A stretch of DNA of 64,000 bases from Ferrimonas sp. YFM (GTDB lineage Bacteria > Pseudomonadota > Gammaproteobacteria > Enterobacterales > Shewanellaceae). Position 1 is the stretch's first letter. The number at the start of each line of letters is the position of its first letter. The translations under genes were made by a program, and so were the position numbers. Shown in pieces: positions 38,817 to 47,889 of this stretch. The notes under the pieces are model-generated. The model was not told where the DNA came from and did not search any database. It saw only the letters and a program-made list of their open reading frames with translations. The DNA lies in contig NZ_AP027368.1 of the NCBI RefSeq assembly GCF_030296015.1, forward strand, positions 558,001-622,000, given 5' to 3'.

Positions 38817-40430
38817 TTAGAGGTGCACTTGTTTCATCTTAGCGGCTCGGGCGTCATAGTCCTCGGTATGGCAGCCCTGACAAGAGTCGGCGGGGCGCAA
38901 CCAGGGCTGACTGTACTGGCCATCCTCGGAGTAGTGGTGACCATCCTCGGAAGGCGCGGAGATGTCGACCTTGAACAGGTGTGACTGACTGGGCATATGA
39001 CAACTGGTGCAGTCTGTGCTGCCGTGGATCATGGCCGCCATGCCGTTGCCGCCTTCGGCGTTGGCAAACTCCATCTGGTGGCAGTCGGTGCACGCCTTCT
39101 TCAAGGCCCCTTCGTGTCCTGGCTTATCCCTGAAGTGCGTGGACATATGGCTCTCATGGCAGGTGTTACAGTGCATGTTGCGCTTCTTGCCCTGGGCCAC
39201 ACCGGTATCCGGATCGTATCCCATCATGGTGTCGGCCGCGACACGACCACCGCGTCCACCTCGGCCACCCGCGCCTTTGGCAACCAGGCCGCCGACCGCA
39301 TCAGTACCGCCAAAGGTTTCGGTGTAATGGGTCAGGTATTCGGGGTAGGACTTGTCGCCACCATGGGTGTGGCATTCCACACAGGCCACCGCTTGGCCAA
39401 AGGCCTGATCCTCAGCTGTCATCTGTGCCACAGTACGAGGCTCGGCCAGGCGGGTAATGTTGCTGCTGGATGGAGCCATGATGTGGTCGCTGCCGGCGCC
39501 GTGGCAGGATTCGCACTGGACGCCGGGCTGTTCGAAGGTGCCCAGGATCCCCTCCATGCCATCCTGATGGTGGGGGTTGCGATCATCGCCCTCTTCGGAG
39601 GTGAAATCCTTCCAGCCTGTGGTATGACAGCGGCCGCAATAGAAGGGGGCTCGCTCTGGGCCGAGGTTGTCTCCCCAGGACCACATCTCATAGACGTAAC
39701 CATCTTCGTCGAGCTTGCCGATTACCTTGTCGCCGGTGTAGCGGTAGCCATCCAGGTCCAGCCACATCACCTGTTTCTTATAGCCGCCAATGACGTAGGA
39801 GACATCCTCATAGCTTTCCGGGGCACCGCTCGGGTTGACCACACCTTCGAGCATCTCCAGTGCACCAATGATGTTGGTGTAGGGGTACTCGGGCATCTGA
39901 CCGTCGACCACTTTATTAAGTTTGAAGGGATGGCCGGATGTCAGGAAACTCTCCTTGTTGCTGTGGCAGGTGAGGCAGGCTTGGCTGCCCACATAGCTCA
40001 GCTGAACCACAGGCTCGGCCTGAATGGAGAGGGTAAGGGTGGAGGTGGCTTCACCGCCTTTGCCATCGGTAATCAGGTAGGTGAACTTGGCTTCTCCGGC
40101 CTGTTCTGGTTCAAACACAGCCTTGTTGTCCTCGATGGAGACGCTGCCGCTTCCCTCGGTCAGATCGATCCGGGTCAGGGTCAGGGGGTCACCATCGGCG
40201 TCGGTGTCGTTGGCCAGCAGGTCTATGGTGACTGGCGTGCCAACGGTGGCTTCGGCGGTGTCCGGATTGGCGACCGGGGCCGTATTTGCCGCCGGGGGCG
40301 GCGGAGGTGGAGGCGTCACGGACGCCTCGTTGTTGTCATCGCTGCCGCAGGCGGTCAGCATGCTGAGCAGCATGGCCGCTGTCAGCGTCTTCAAGGGCGC
40401 ATGGTGCGCGGTGGGGTTCATCATCATCAT
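38817..40430 (-). CDS. Octaheme c-type cytochrome lipoprotein 1
   Basis: A 537-residue lipoprotein (lipobox MLTAC) with a proline linker (seven Pro), an Ig/cadherin-like domain (~45-145; NDTDADGDPLTL), and eight CXXCH sites: CLTCH, CGRCH, CESCH, CVECH, CNTCH, CTDCH, CTSCH, CQGCH. The start is among four consecutive ATG codons at 40430-40419, behind AGGGAA. Predicted exposed on the outer membrane or in the periplasm as an electron carrier or terminal reductase; substrate unknown. Paralogous over the whole length to 41648-43258. Confidence 0.88.
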   Translation of the reverse strand: MMMMNPTAHHAPLKTLTAAMLLSMLTACGSDDNNEASVTPPPPPPPAANTAPVANPDTAEATVGTPVTIDLLANDTDADGDPLTLTRIDLTEGSGSVSIEDNKAVFEPEQAGEAKFTYLITDGKGGEATSTLTLSIQAEPVVQLSYVGSQACLTCHSNKESFLTSGHPFKLNKVVDGQMPEYPYTNIIGALEMLEGVVNPSGAPESYEDVSYVIGGYKKQVMWLDLDGYRYTGDKVIGKLDEDGYVYEMWSWGDNLGPERAPFYCGRCHTTGWKDFTSEEGDDRNPHHQDGMEGILGTFEQPGVQCESCHGAGSDHIMAPSSSNITRLAEPRTVAQMTAEDQAFGQAVACVECHTHGGDKSYPEYLTHYTETFGGTDAVGGLVAKGAGGRGGRGGRVAADTMMGYDPDTGVAQGKKRNMHCNTCHESHMSTHFRDKPGHEGALKKACTDCHQMEFANAEGGNGMAAMIHGSTDCTSCHMPSQSHLFKVDISAPSEDGHHYSEDGQYSQPWLRPADSCQGCHTEDYDARAAKMKQVHL

Positions 40431-40490
40431 TTCCCTGTAGTAGGTAACACGGTGGAACCTGTATGGGCAGGGACCAACAGGAACCGGGCT

Positions 40491-40585
40491 GTGCAATAGG
40501 GAAAGTAATGGTGAACTCACCAAGGAAACAGGTCGGAAAAGTCTCGAAAATTGCCGTTAATGTACCTTGTGACGGGAATGTGATC
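40491..40585 (-). promoter_or_regulatory. Conserved regulatory block upstream of octaheme 1
   Basis: Plus-strand landmarks: GAAAGTAATG (40501), AAACAGGT (40526), TGTACCT (40561), TGTGATC (40579). The same four blocks at the same offsets (0, 25, 60, 78) occur before octaheme 2, while intervening bases differ. These are likely protein-binding sites; the AraC proteins or CRP (TGTGATC half-site) are candidates. Confidence 0.65.
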
Positions 40586-40664
40586 GCCGCCGTCCTTGAG
40601 GCGGAGCCGGATCTCAAAATACACCTCTTCAAAACCGGTTAGGCTTGTTGAAGCGGGGTGGGCG

Positions 40665-41546
40665 CTAAAACTCATTGTCCCGTTTAAAGGCGGCCGGAGT
40701 CTGTCCGGTCAGCCGCTTGAAGTATTTGTTCAGGTAGCTGCTGTCTTCGAAGCTGAGATCCGAGGCGGTCTCCTGAGTCGACAACCCATCCATCACCAGC
40801 TTGCGCTTGATCTCCAGTATGGTGCGGAAGTCGATCAGCTGCTTGGCGGTCTGGCCGCAGCAGCTCTTACACAGTTGATTGAGGCTCTTGTAGCTGGTGT
40901 GCATCCACTGGGCGTACTGACTGGCTTCCCGGGCCTCGATGTAGTGTTGCTCCACCAGGTTGAGAAACTGGCCGAAGCGCTCCTTTTGTTGCTCACTCAA
41001 ATGAGCCAGATGACTCTTGCGTTGCCGGCCCAGCTTGACCAGCAGGGCGATAAACAGCAGCTGGACCACCAACTCATCATCGGCGCCCTCCTGTTGAGCG
41101 AGGCTGACTTCCTTGAGAAGGGCGTGACAACTGTGATTCAGTTGGGGAGACAGCTGAAGAACCGGTGAGGAGGCCCGGTTCAGGTGGGTGGGAATGAAGT
41201 AGGAGGTGCGAATATTGGCCGCACTCTTGGCAAAGAAGGCGGGGGTCATGTTGATCATCTTGCCCTGGGGACGGTCACTGGCGTCGAATGCGTGCACCTG
41301 ATTGGGGTTGATGAAGATGACACTGCCGGAATCATAGGGGTAGCGCTCAAAGTCGATCAGGTGCTCCCCCTGACCCTCGGTGATGTAGAGGAAGCAGTAG
41401 TATTTCACCCTGTGGGGCTTATAAGGGTCAAAGTGGTAGTGTTTCAGCCTGCTTCGAAACAGCTCGAGGTCGAGTATCTCGATGCCGGACTCCTCTATGG
41501 AGGGGGGGCGATAGCTGACGTCGGGAATGGGATCGCTGTTGTCCAC
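40665..41546 (-). CDS. AraC-family regulator, cassette 2
   Basis: A 293-residue protein colinear with the AraC protein of cassette 1: sensor domain with EHLIDFERYPYDSGSVIFINPNQVHAF, C-terminal AraC HTH ending YLNKYFKRLTGQTPAAFKRD. It keeps Cys 51, 140, 226, 229 and 230 (LNQLCKSCCGQTAKQL). It follows octaheme 2 after two hairpins and is 235 bases before octaheme 1, which it could control. Confidence 0.87.
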   Translation of the reverse strand: MDNSDPIPDVSYRPPSIEESGIEILDLELFRSRLKHYHFDPYKPHRVKYYCFLYITEGQGEHLIDFERYPYDSGSVIFINPNQVHAFDASDRPQGKMINMTPAFFAKSAANIRTSYFIPTHLNRASSPVLQLSPQLNHSCHALLKEVSLAQQEGADDELVVQLLFIALLVKLGRQRKSHLAHLSEQQKERFGQFLNLVEQHYIEAREASQYAQWMHTSYKSLNQLCKSCCGQTAKQLIDFRTILEIKRKLVMDGLSTQETASDLSFEDSSYLNKYFKRLTGQTPAAFKRDNEF

Positions 41547-41579
41547 GGGATCTCCTGTTAAAGCCTGCCGTTCAATGAT

Positions 41580-41643
41580 GACACCTCCATCAGGAGGTGT
41601 CAGTAAGCTTATGGAAAGCCGGCGACCATGGTCGCCGGCCTTT
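41580..41643 (-). terminator. Two hairpins between octaheme 2 and AraC 2
   Basis: First GACACCTCC / GGAGGTGTC (41580-41601, 4-base loop), second AAAGCCGGCGAC / GTCGCCGGCCTTT (41615-41643, loop CATG). The T-runs are weak, so they may be terminator or RNA-stability structures. The GACACCT element recurs in the octaheme 1 terminator. Confidence 0.6.
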
Positions 41644-41647
41644 GGCT

Positions 41648-43258
41648 TTAGTTGTGGATGGTGCCGATGCGGACAGCCCGCTCGTCGTAGTCCTCCTCGT
41701 GACAGCCTGAGCAGCTGTCGTAAGCACGCAGCCAGGGTTTCACGTAGTCACCGTCCGCCGAGAAGTGCCTTGGGTCATCCTTGGCCCCCTCGAGATCGAT
41801 CTTGAACATGTGCGAGTCCGAGCCCCCGGGCATGTGGCAATCGAGGCAGGTGGCGGTGAACTCGTGGGCCGCAGCGGCGATGTCGCTGCCCGGAGCGTTA
41901 TTGAACTCCTGGGTATGACAGTCGGTACACTGGCGCACCATGGCGTTTTCGTGGCCGGGTTTATCCATATTGACTTTGGACTGATGCGGGTTGTGGCAGG
42001 TTGAGCAGGTGAAGCCCTTCTTCTTGCCCATGGCCTCGCCGGTGTCCGGATCGGTGCCCAGCAGTTCCGTTGCCGCCTGACGACCACCCCGGCCATCACG
42101 ACGGCCTTCGGGGCCAAAGCCGGTCATCACCTTCAGCCGCGCTTCCAGGCTGTCGCCGCCAAACTCCTGGTTATGAGGCGACACGTAGTCTGGATAGCGC
42201 CTTACTGCATCATCGGTGCTATGACACTCGGCGCAGGCGATAGGCTTGCCGAAGCCCATATCCTCTGCCAGGAAATCGTTGGTGGAGCGTGCCTCGGCCA
42301 CCTTGACGATGTTGTCTTTGGAAGGCTTTTGAATGTGGGCAAGGCCGGCGCCGTGACAGGCTTCGCACTGAATGCCGGTGAGGGCGAAGGTGCCGCCCAT
42401 GCCAGGCATGTCATCCTGGCGGTTGAGGTTGCGGTTGTCGTGGCTGCCCTCGGTGTAGTCCCTCCAGCCTGTGGTGTGGCAGCGACCGCAGTAATCGAAG
42501 CCGTGGGAGTCGGGAGCATCGTTGGCACTGTAGGGGAAGGCATAGGGTACCTGCCCCCCTTTGGGCGCCACGCCGACACCGGCCTTGTCGCCCGAGAAGA
42601 TGTAACCATTTTGGTCGATGAACATGGCGCTGCGCATGTAGCCACCAATCACGTAGCTGATGTCCTCCCAGCCATTGGGGTTACCCAGGGTATTGTGCAC
42701 ATCCAGCAGGTCTAGGGCACCGGAGATGGAGGTGAAGGGGTAAATGGGCTCTTCACCGTTCACCTTGGTCAGCTTAAAGTTGTGGCCCGTCTCCAGGTAG
42801 CTCTTCTTGTCGGTATGGCATGAGAGACAGGCCTCTGAGCCCACGTAGCTTAGCGCCTGGGCAGCGACGGAGATGGTCACCGTGGAACTGGCGTGGCCGC
42901 CGTTGCCGTCGCTGATGCTGTAGTTGAGGATGGTGGTCCCCACCTCCAGAGGCTCGAAGCGGATGCGGTTGCCATCAATGGTGGCGACACCCCGGCCGTC
43001 GAACAGGGTAACGGTTTCCAGGGTGAGTTCATCGCCGTCGGCATCGGTGTCGTTGGCCAGAGCATCAATCATGCTGGGGCTGCCCATGGTGGCGCTGGCG
43101 TCCACAGGGTTGGCAACAGGAGTCGTGTTTCCGGGGGGAGTCGGGTCCCCGCCATTGTTATTGTCGTTATCGCCGCCACAGGCGCTCAGCAGGCTGAGCA
43201 GCATGGCTGCGGTCAGTGTTTTGAGGGGCGCATTGAGCGCGTAGAGTTTCATCATCAT
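41648..43258 (-). CDS. Octaheme c-type cytochrome lipoprotein 2
   Basis: A 536-residue lipoprotein (lipobox LLSAC) with Asn/Gly/Pro linker, Ig/cadherin-like domain (NDTDADGDELTL) and eight CXXCH sites: CLSCH, CGRCH, CEACH, CAECH, CSTCH, CTDCH, CLDCH, CSGCH. The order and spacing follow octaheme 1. The ATG at 43258 after AAAGGGAA is chosen, followed by two more ATGs. Probably an outer-surface or periplasmic electron carrier with a different acceptor from octaheme 1. Confidence 0.88.
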   Translation of the reverse strand: MMMKLYALNAPLKTLTAAMLLSLLSACGGDNDNNNGGDPTPPGNTTPVANPVDASATMGSPSMIDALANDTDADGDELTLETVTLFDGRGVATIDGNRIRFEPLEVGTTILNYSISDGNGGHASSTVTISVAAQALSYVGSEACLSCHTDKKSYLETGHNFKLTKVNGEEPIYPFTSISGALDLLDVHNTLGNPNGWEDISYVIGGYMRSAMFIDQNGYIFSGDKAGVGVAPKGGQVPYAFPYSANDAPDSHGFDYCGRCHTTGWRDYTEGSHDNRNLNRQDDMPGMGGTFALTGIQCEACHGAGLAHIQKPSKDNIVKVAEARSTNDFLAEDMGFGKPIACAECHSTDDAVRRYPDYVSPHNQEFGGDSLEARLKVMTGFGPEGRRDGRGGRQAATELLGTDPDTGEAMGKKKGFTCSTCHNPHQSKVNMDKPGHENAMVRQCTDCHTQEFNNAPGSDIAAAAHEFTATCLDCHMPGGSDSHMFKIDLEGAKDDPRHFSADGDYVKPWLRAYDSCSGCHEEDYDERAVRIGTIHN

Positions 43259-43320
43259 TTCCCTTTGGTAGGTGACACAGTCTGGTGCCGAGGCGGAGTG
43301 GATGCCTGGGCAAAAAGGTT

Positions 43321-43416
43321 TGTGCACCTGTGAAAGTAATGCTGAAACCGGGGACAAAACAGGTAACAAAAAGCCGCAAACAGGCCGATTGTGTACCTGA
43401 GTTTGAGAGTGTGATC
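43321..43416 (-). promoter_or_regulatory. Conserved regulatory block upstream of octaheme 2
   Basis: Plus-strand landmarks: GAAAGTAATG-like GAAAGTAATG (43332), AAACAGGT (43357), TGTACCT (43392), TGTGATC (43410). Offsets match those at octaheme 1 exactly. A second TGTGATC follows at 43433-43439, 23 bases beyond, making a direct repeat not present in the other copy. Confidence 0.65.
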
Positions 43417-43544
43417 CTGGCAGCCCGGGAGCTGTGATCAGGCTCAAAATCAGCCTGGTCCCGGGTCAGTTCCGTGACGGGGACCTAGGCATAAGATGGA
43501 GTACCCTCGCGGGAGACTTTTTGTTGGCTAGAGGGGGGAGTCGC

Positions 43545-44165
43545 TTATTCAGGCTGCTGAAAGCGCCCTTGCCTCAGGAAGAGATCCGTCTGTCTGGCGA
43601 CCTCGGAGGAGAACAGCATGGAGGTGTGGCTGTGGGGCAGAATGATGTGGTCGTGAAACCCCTCCAGCCGGGTTTCCTCAACCAGTACCGTACCGTCGGT
43701 ATCCGACTCTTCGTTGGGCAGGAGCAGTCGGCCCACGCCGATGCCGGCGTTGCCCGCCAGGCTGCCAAGCTCTGCCGAGCCTTGATAGTGGTCGTTGGGG
43801 TTGGTCAGCAGTCCATGCTGATGGGCATTGCCCATGACGCCCTCCAGCTTCCACTGGGCCAGGCGGCGGGCGATGGCGGCGCCCTTGTGCGGTGAACCCA
43901 GGGTGACGATGCGCGAGCCTTCGGGGAGCTCCATCTGTTCGGCATAACGTCGCGCCAACACCCCGCCGAGGCTGTGTCCCACCAGAAACTGGGGCTCTCC
44001 CGGACGTGACAGGGCCGACAGGCGCTCAAACAACAGCCCGGCATCAATGGCCAGGCTGTTGTAACTGAACCCCTCAATTTGCCAGCCCAGGTTGCTTAGC
44101 TGGGCGGCAAGGGGCCGCATGATGGTGTGGTGCATATACAGTCCATGTAGCATCACCAACTGCAT
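43545..44165 (-). CDS. Alpha/beta-hydrolase (lipase-like)
   Basis: A 206-residue hydrolase with the nucleophile elbow VGHSLGGVLAR (Ser near residue 81) and LVMLHGLYMHH oxyanion-side motif. A later HDHIILPHSHTSML supplies the catalytic His. Similar proteins in Pseudoalteromonas/Shewanella are annotated as alpha/beta hydrolases of unknown substrate. No signal peptide. TAAGGATCAGAGAATT precedes the start. Confidence 0.82.
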   Translation of the reverse strand: MQLVMLHGLYMHHTIMRPLAAQLSNLGWQIEGFSYNSLAIDAGLLFERLSALSRPGEPQFLVGHSLGGVLARRYAEQMELPEGSRIVTLGSPHKGAAIARRLAQWKLEGVMGNAHQHGLLTNPNDHYQGSAELGSLAGNAGIGVGRLLLPNEESDTDGTVLVEETRLEGFHDHIILPHSHTSMLFSSEVARQTDLFLRQGRFQQPE

Positions 44166-44206
44166 AATTCTCTGATCCTTAAATGAGGCCGGGGCCTCAG
44201 CATACC

Positions 44207-44491
44207 CTATTTATTCTGGGAGCGGATCATACTCAGGGTTTCACCCTTGGGCTTGTTGCCGTAGAAGTTGTTGTAGTTCAACAGGTCGATGGCATCGTTG
44301 CCGGTGACGGGGCATTGACGCTCCTTCTTCATGTCGGCGCTGTTCTTGATGCGCTTACCCTGTGCATCGTAACAGTGGGTGGCAGAGTTTGCATTTGCGT
44401 ATGCCGGGCCCGGATAGCCGCCGCCGCCGCCGCCGCCAGTGGCCATGGCTGCGCCGCTGAAAACCAGAGTTACCAATAACAGTGACTTCAT
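44207..44491 (-). CDS. Small secreted glycine-rich protein
   Basis: A 94-residue protein with a signal peptide (MKSLLLVTLVFSGAAMA), then a run of seven glycines encoded by a (GCC)n-type trinucleotide repeat (on plus strand, near 44415-44440), and a mature domain with two Cys (THCYDAQ, RQCPVTG), possibly a disulfide. The family is not recognised. AGAAGC precedes the start. Confidence 0.6.
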   Translation of the reverse strand: MKSLLLVTLVFSGAAMATGGGGGGGYPGPAYANANSATHCYDAQGKRIKNSADMKKERQCPVTGNDAIDLLNYNNFYGNKPKGETLSMIRSQNK

Positions 44492-44724
44492 AGTGCTTCT
44501 CCATTTGCTACCTCATTCTTCAGGGTAGACCGGATCGCTCCTGTATGTATTTCAACCTTTAGCTCAAATCCTCAATCGATAAAAGCGAATACAGGGATGC
44601 ATTTTGCTCGTTTTATTAAATTGATGGTGGGGTCCACAATTGATTTTGTCGATTAACGGAGGGGTTATGTGGCAAGGCCTCTATGAGTGGATTGAGTGGC
44701 GCTGTGGCGCCCAGGAGCAGAATC

Positions 44725-46182
44725 ATGAGCAAACGACTGACCGCACAGAACGGCGCACCCATCGCCGATGATCAAAATAGCCAAAGCTTTGGTGCTCGGG
44801 GCCCGGTGGCTTTGCAGGATTGGCACCTGATTGAAAAGTTGGCTCATTTCAACCGAGAGCGGATTCCCGAGCGGGTGGTTCACGCCAAGGGAAGCGGCGC
44901 CTACGGCACCTTTACCCTGACCCGGGACATGTCTGAGTTTACCCTGGCGGACCACTTCAATGGGGTGGGAAAGCAGACCGAAGTGGTGGTGCGTTTCTCC
45001 ACCGTTGGGGGAGAGTCGGGCAGTGCCGATGCGGAGCGCGATCCCCGGGGATTTGCGGTGCGTTTTTACACCGAAAATGGTAACCACGACATAGTTGGTA
45101 ACAATACTCCGGTGTTTTTCCTGCGAGACGGCATCAAGTTTCCCGATTTCATCCATACCCAGAAGCGTCACCCGGTGACCAACCTGAAAGACCCGGAAGC
45201 GATGTGGGACTTCTGGTCTCTCAACCCTGAGGCATTACACCAGGTCACTATCCTGATGTCGGACCGGGGGATTCCTGCCAGCTACCGACACATGAACGGC
45301 TATGGCTCTCACACCTTCTCATTGTGGAACGACAAGGGAGAACGCTTCTGGGTGAAGTTCCACTTCAAGACCCGCCAAGGGATCCAGAATCTCAGCAATG
45401 AGCAGGCGGACAAATTAAAGGGAATAGACCCGGACCATGCCCAGCGTGATCTCTATGGTGCCATCGCCGACGGTGACTTCCCCAGCTGGACCCTCTATCT
45501 GCAGGTGATGCCGGAGCTGGACGCGGAGCAGTACCAGATCAACCCCTTCGATCTGACCAAGGTGTGGCCCCACAAGGACTATCCGCTGATTGAGGTGGGC
45601 ATTCTGGAGCTGAACCGCAACCCGCAGAACTATTTCAATGAGGTGGAGCAGGCGGCCTTTGCCCCGTCCAATCTGGTGCCCGGGGTGGGCGCGTCTCCGG
45701 ATAAGATGTTGCAGGCGCGGCTGTTTGCCTACGCCGACGCCCAGCGTTACCGGGTCGGGGCCAACTACAACCAGCTGCCGGTGAACTGCCCCCATGCGGC
45801 CCAGGCCAACCACTATCAGAGAGCCGGAGCCATGGCGGGAACAGGCTGCCCCTACCATGGTGATGCCAAGGAGAGTGGCGTGAGCTATGGGCCCAACAGC
45901 CAGGGAGGTCCGGAGCAGCAGCCGCAGTTTGCCGAGCCGCCATTGAAGATCAGCGGAGATCTGGACAGGTACGATCGCTTTGCTGAAGAGAACTTTGCCC
46001 AGGCCGGCGATCTCTACCGACTGATGAGCGATAGCCAACGTCAGGCCCTGGCGGACACCATCGCCGCCACCCTGAGTCAGGCCAGTGATTCGGTGCAGCA
46101 GCGGATGCTGGCCCATTTCTATCAGGCGGATGAGGAGTATGGTCAGCGGGTGGCCCGGGCCATCGAGGCGGTTAAAGCCTGA
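44725..46182 (+). CDS. katA: Catalase (monofunctional heme)
   Basis: A 485-residue clade-3-like small-subunit catalase. Visible: active-site His in [18 protein letters not shown], distal Asn in [21 protein letters not shown], proximal heme Tyr in [23 protein letters not shown]. No signal peptide. The ATG at 44725 behind CCAGGAGCAG is chosen over an upstream in-frame ATG at 44683. It removes H2O2; no OxyR site was identified by eye. The symbol is generic. Confidence 0.93.
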   Translation: MSKRLTAQNGAPIADDQNSQSFGARGPVALQDWHLIEKLAHFNRERIPERVVHAKGSGAYGTFTLTRDMSEFTLADHFNGVGKQTEVVVRFSTVGGESGSADAERDPRGFAVRFYTENGNHDIVGNNTPVFFLRDGIKFPDFIHTQKRHPVTNLKDPEAMWDFWSLNPEALHQVTILMSDRGIPASYRHMNGYGSHTFSLWNDKGERFWVKFHFKTRQGIQNLSNEQADKLKGIDPDHAQRDLYGAIADGDFPSWTLYLQVMPELDAEQYQINPFDLTKVWPHKDYPLIEVGILELNRNPQNYFNEVEQAAFAPSNLVPGVGASPDKMLQARLFAYADAQRYRVGANYNQLPVNCPHAAQANHYQRAGAMAGTGCPYHGDAKESGVSYGPNSQGGPEQQPQFAEPPLKISGDLDRYDRFAEENFAQAGDLYRLMSDSQRQALADTIAATLSQASDSVQQRMLAHFYQADEEYGQRVARAIEAVKA

Positions 46183-46514
46183 CCGAACCCGGTTTACCCT
46201 GTGGAAACTGTGATCGCCGTCTCTTGTTGAGGCGGCGTTGCCATTGCTAGTCTGATGGCTCGGCCTGACGCCGAGCCACTTATTTTTCAGGTAGAGATGA
46301 TGCTGTACTCCATCGTTTTTATCGCTCGATTTTGCCAGCCTCAATGGCAAGGTGGAGCGTAAACTAACTCGCTGACCATGCCATTGGGGCTAATTGAACC
46401 GACAGTTGTCGGGATTCAATTGGCAAGGTGGTGTGTCTCTTCCTGCTCCCCCTCCTGTTCAATCTCCCGACCACTGTCTAGCGTTTTTACTGACAACACC
46501 GGGATGACTTAACT
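46183..46514. other. 332-base intergenic region with terminator
   Basis: Inverted repeat TGGCTCGGC / GCCGAGCCA at 46256-46278, then TTATTTTTC, a likely terminator for the catalase gene. Downstream there are two similar tracts, ATGGCAAGGTGG (46343-46355) and TTGGCAAGGTGG (46420-46433), before the permease start. Confidence 0.55.
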
Positions 46515-47690
46515 TTGAACACCAAACTCGTAGGCGCCACCCTCATCGTGGCCGGCACCAGCATCGGCGCCGGCATGCTGGCACTGCCCATCGCCGTGGC
46601 CAATATCGGCTTCTGGCCCGCCATTGCGCTGATGCTGCTGATCTGGGGCCTCTCCGGCTATACCGCCCTGTTGCTGACCGAAGCCAACCTGGCCACAGGT
46701 CGTGGCCTCAACTTTCACCGGATGATGGGAGAGAGTCTGGGGCGGGGCGGTCAGCTGCTGTGCTCCGCCAGTTTCCTGGCCCTGCTCTATGCCCTGACGG
46801 CCGCCTATCTCACAGGTGGCGCGTCGTTGGTGGCCCTCAAGGCCAAGAGCCTGTTGGCGGTGGAACTGGGGGGCAGCAGTGCCACCCTGATCTTCGCTTG
46901 CACCCTGGGGTTGGTGGCGGCCTTTGGGGTGCGTTACGTGGATCTGCTGACCCGGGGGCTGTTCAGCCTGAAGATGGTGGCCCTGGCGATTCTGGTGGTG
47001 TTGCTGTTGCCCCAGGTGGAGATGCATAACCTGGCTCCGGCGCTTTCCGATCAGGGGCAGGGCAGCCTGCTGATGGCGGCACTGCCGTTGATCTTTACCT
47101 CTTTCGGCTTCCATGTGTGCATCCCTCCTCTGGTGGATTACCTCGAGGGTGATGTTCGCTCACTGCGCAAGGTGTTCCTGATGGGCAGCGCCCTGCCGCT
47201 GCTGTGCTATACCCTGTGGCTGCTGGCGGTATTCGGTCCTCTGGGGCAGGCGCAGCTGGCGAGCCTGGCTCAGGGGGACAGCCTGGCCAACCTGGTGAAT
47301 GCCATCGCCACCCTCACCGGTTCCAGCAGCATCGCCACCCTGGTGACCCTGTTTGCCGATCTGGCTCTGGTCACCTCCTTCATCGGGGTGACCTTGAGCC
47401 TGTTCGAGTACCTGGCGGAGCTGCGTCAGGGCCAAGGCGGCCGGGTCGGCACCTGGCTGATCACCTTTGTTCCCCCTCTGGTGCTGGCGCTGGCGCTGCC
47501 GGAGGGGTTCATTGCCGTGCTGGGGTTTGCGGCGGTGCCGTTGGCGGTGCTGATCGTCTTTCTGCCGGTGGCGGCGGTGCTGAAGCTGCGCGACAGTGTT
47601 GACGCTCCCTACCGGGTAGCGGGCGGCACACCGGCATTGATTCTGGCGACACTGTTGGGAGCGCTCATCGTTCTGGCCCAGTTGATGTGA
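46515..47690 (+). CDS. Aromatic amino acid permease (TyrP/Mtr type)
   Basis: A 391-residue transporter with ~11 membrane segments. The N-terminal VGATLIVAGTSIGAGMLALPIAVA matches the HAAAP family (tyrosine/tryptophan proton symporters), and LTSFGFHVCIPPLVDYLEGDVRSLRKVFLMGS-like text is typical. Start TTG at 46515 (46515-46517) is the first in-frame start before the conserved region; the next ATG is inside the first helix. No TyrR box could be assigned. Confidence 0.85.
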   Translation: MNTKLVGATLIVAGTSIGAGMLALPIAVANIGFWPAIALMLLIWGLSGYTALLLTEANLATGRGLNFHRMMGESLGRGGQLLCSASFLALLYALTAAYLTGGASLVALKAKSLLAVELGGSSATLIFACTLGLVAAFGVRYVDLLTRGLFSLKMVALAILVVLLLPQVEMHNLAPALSDQGQGSLLMAALPLIFTSFGFHVCIPPLVDYLEGDVRSLRKVFLMGSALPLLCYTLWLLAVFGPLGQAQLASLAQGDSLANLVNAIATLTGSSSIATLVTLFADLALVTSFIGVTLSLFEYLAELRQGQGGRVGTWLITFVPPLVLALALPEGFIAVLGFAAVPLAVLIVFLPVAAVLKLRDSVDAPYRVAGGTPALILATLLGALIVLAQLM

Positions 47691-47889
47691 GGCCTTGTTA
47701 GTCTATTCGCTGGATTATGAACCTGATTTCCCGCCAAATTGCTTCATGATGTTACAGCGAGGTTATTCCGCACAATCGCTTGTGATAGAGTGTTCCGGAC
47801 TATTCTGGCGGCAGGTGAGCCTGCCGCCACCCACCCTAAAGGATCATCCGTCCGTGTATTAAGAGACGGAATCTGAGAAGGAAACAGCA

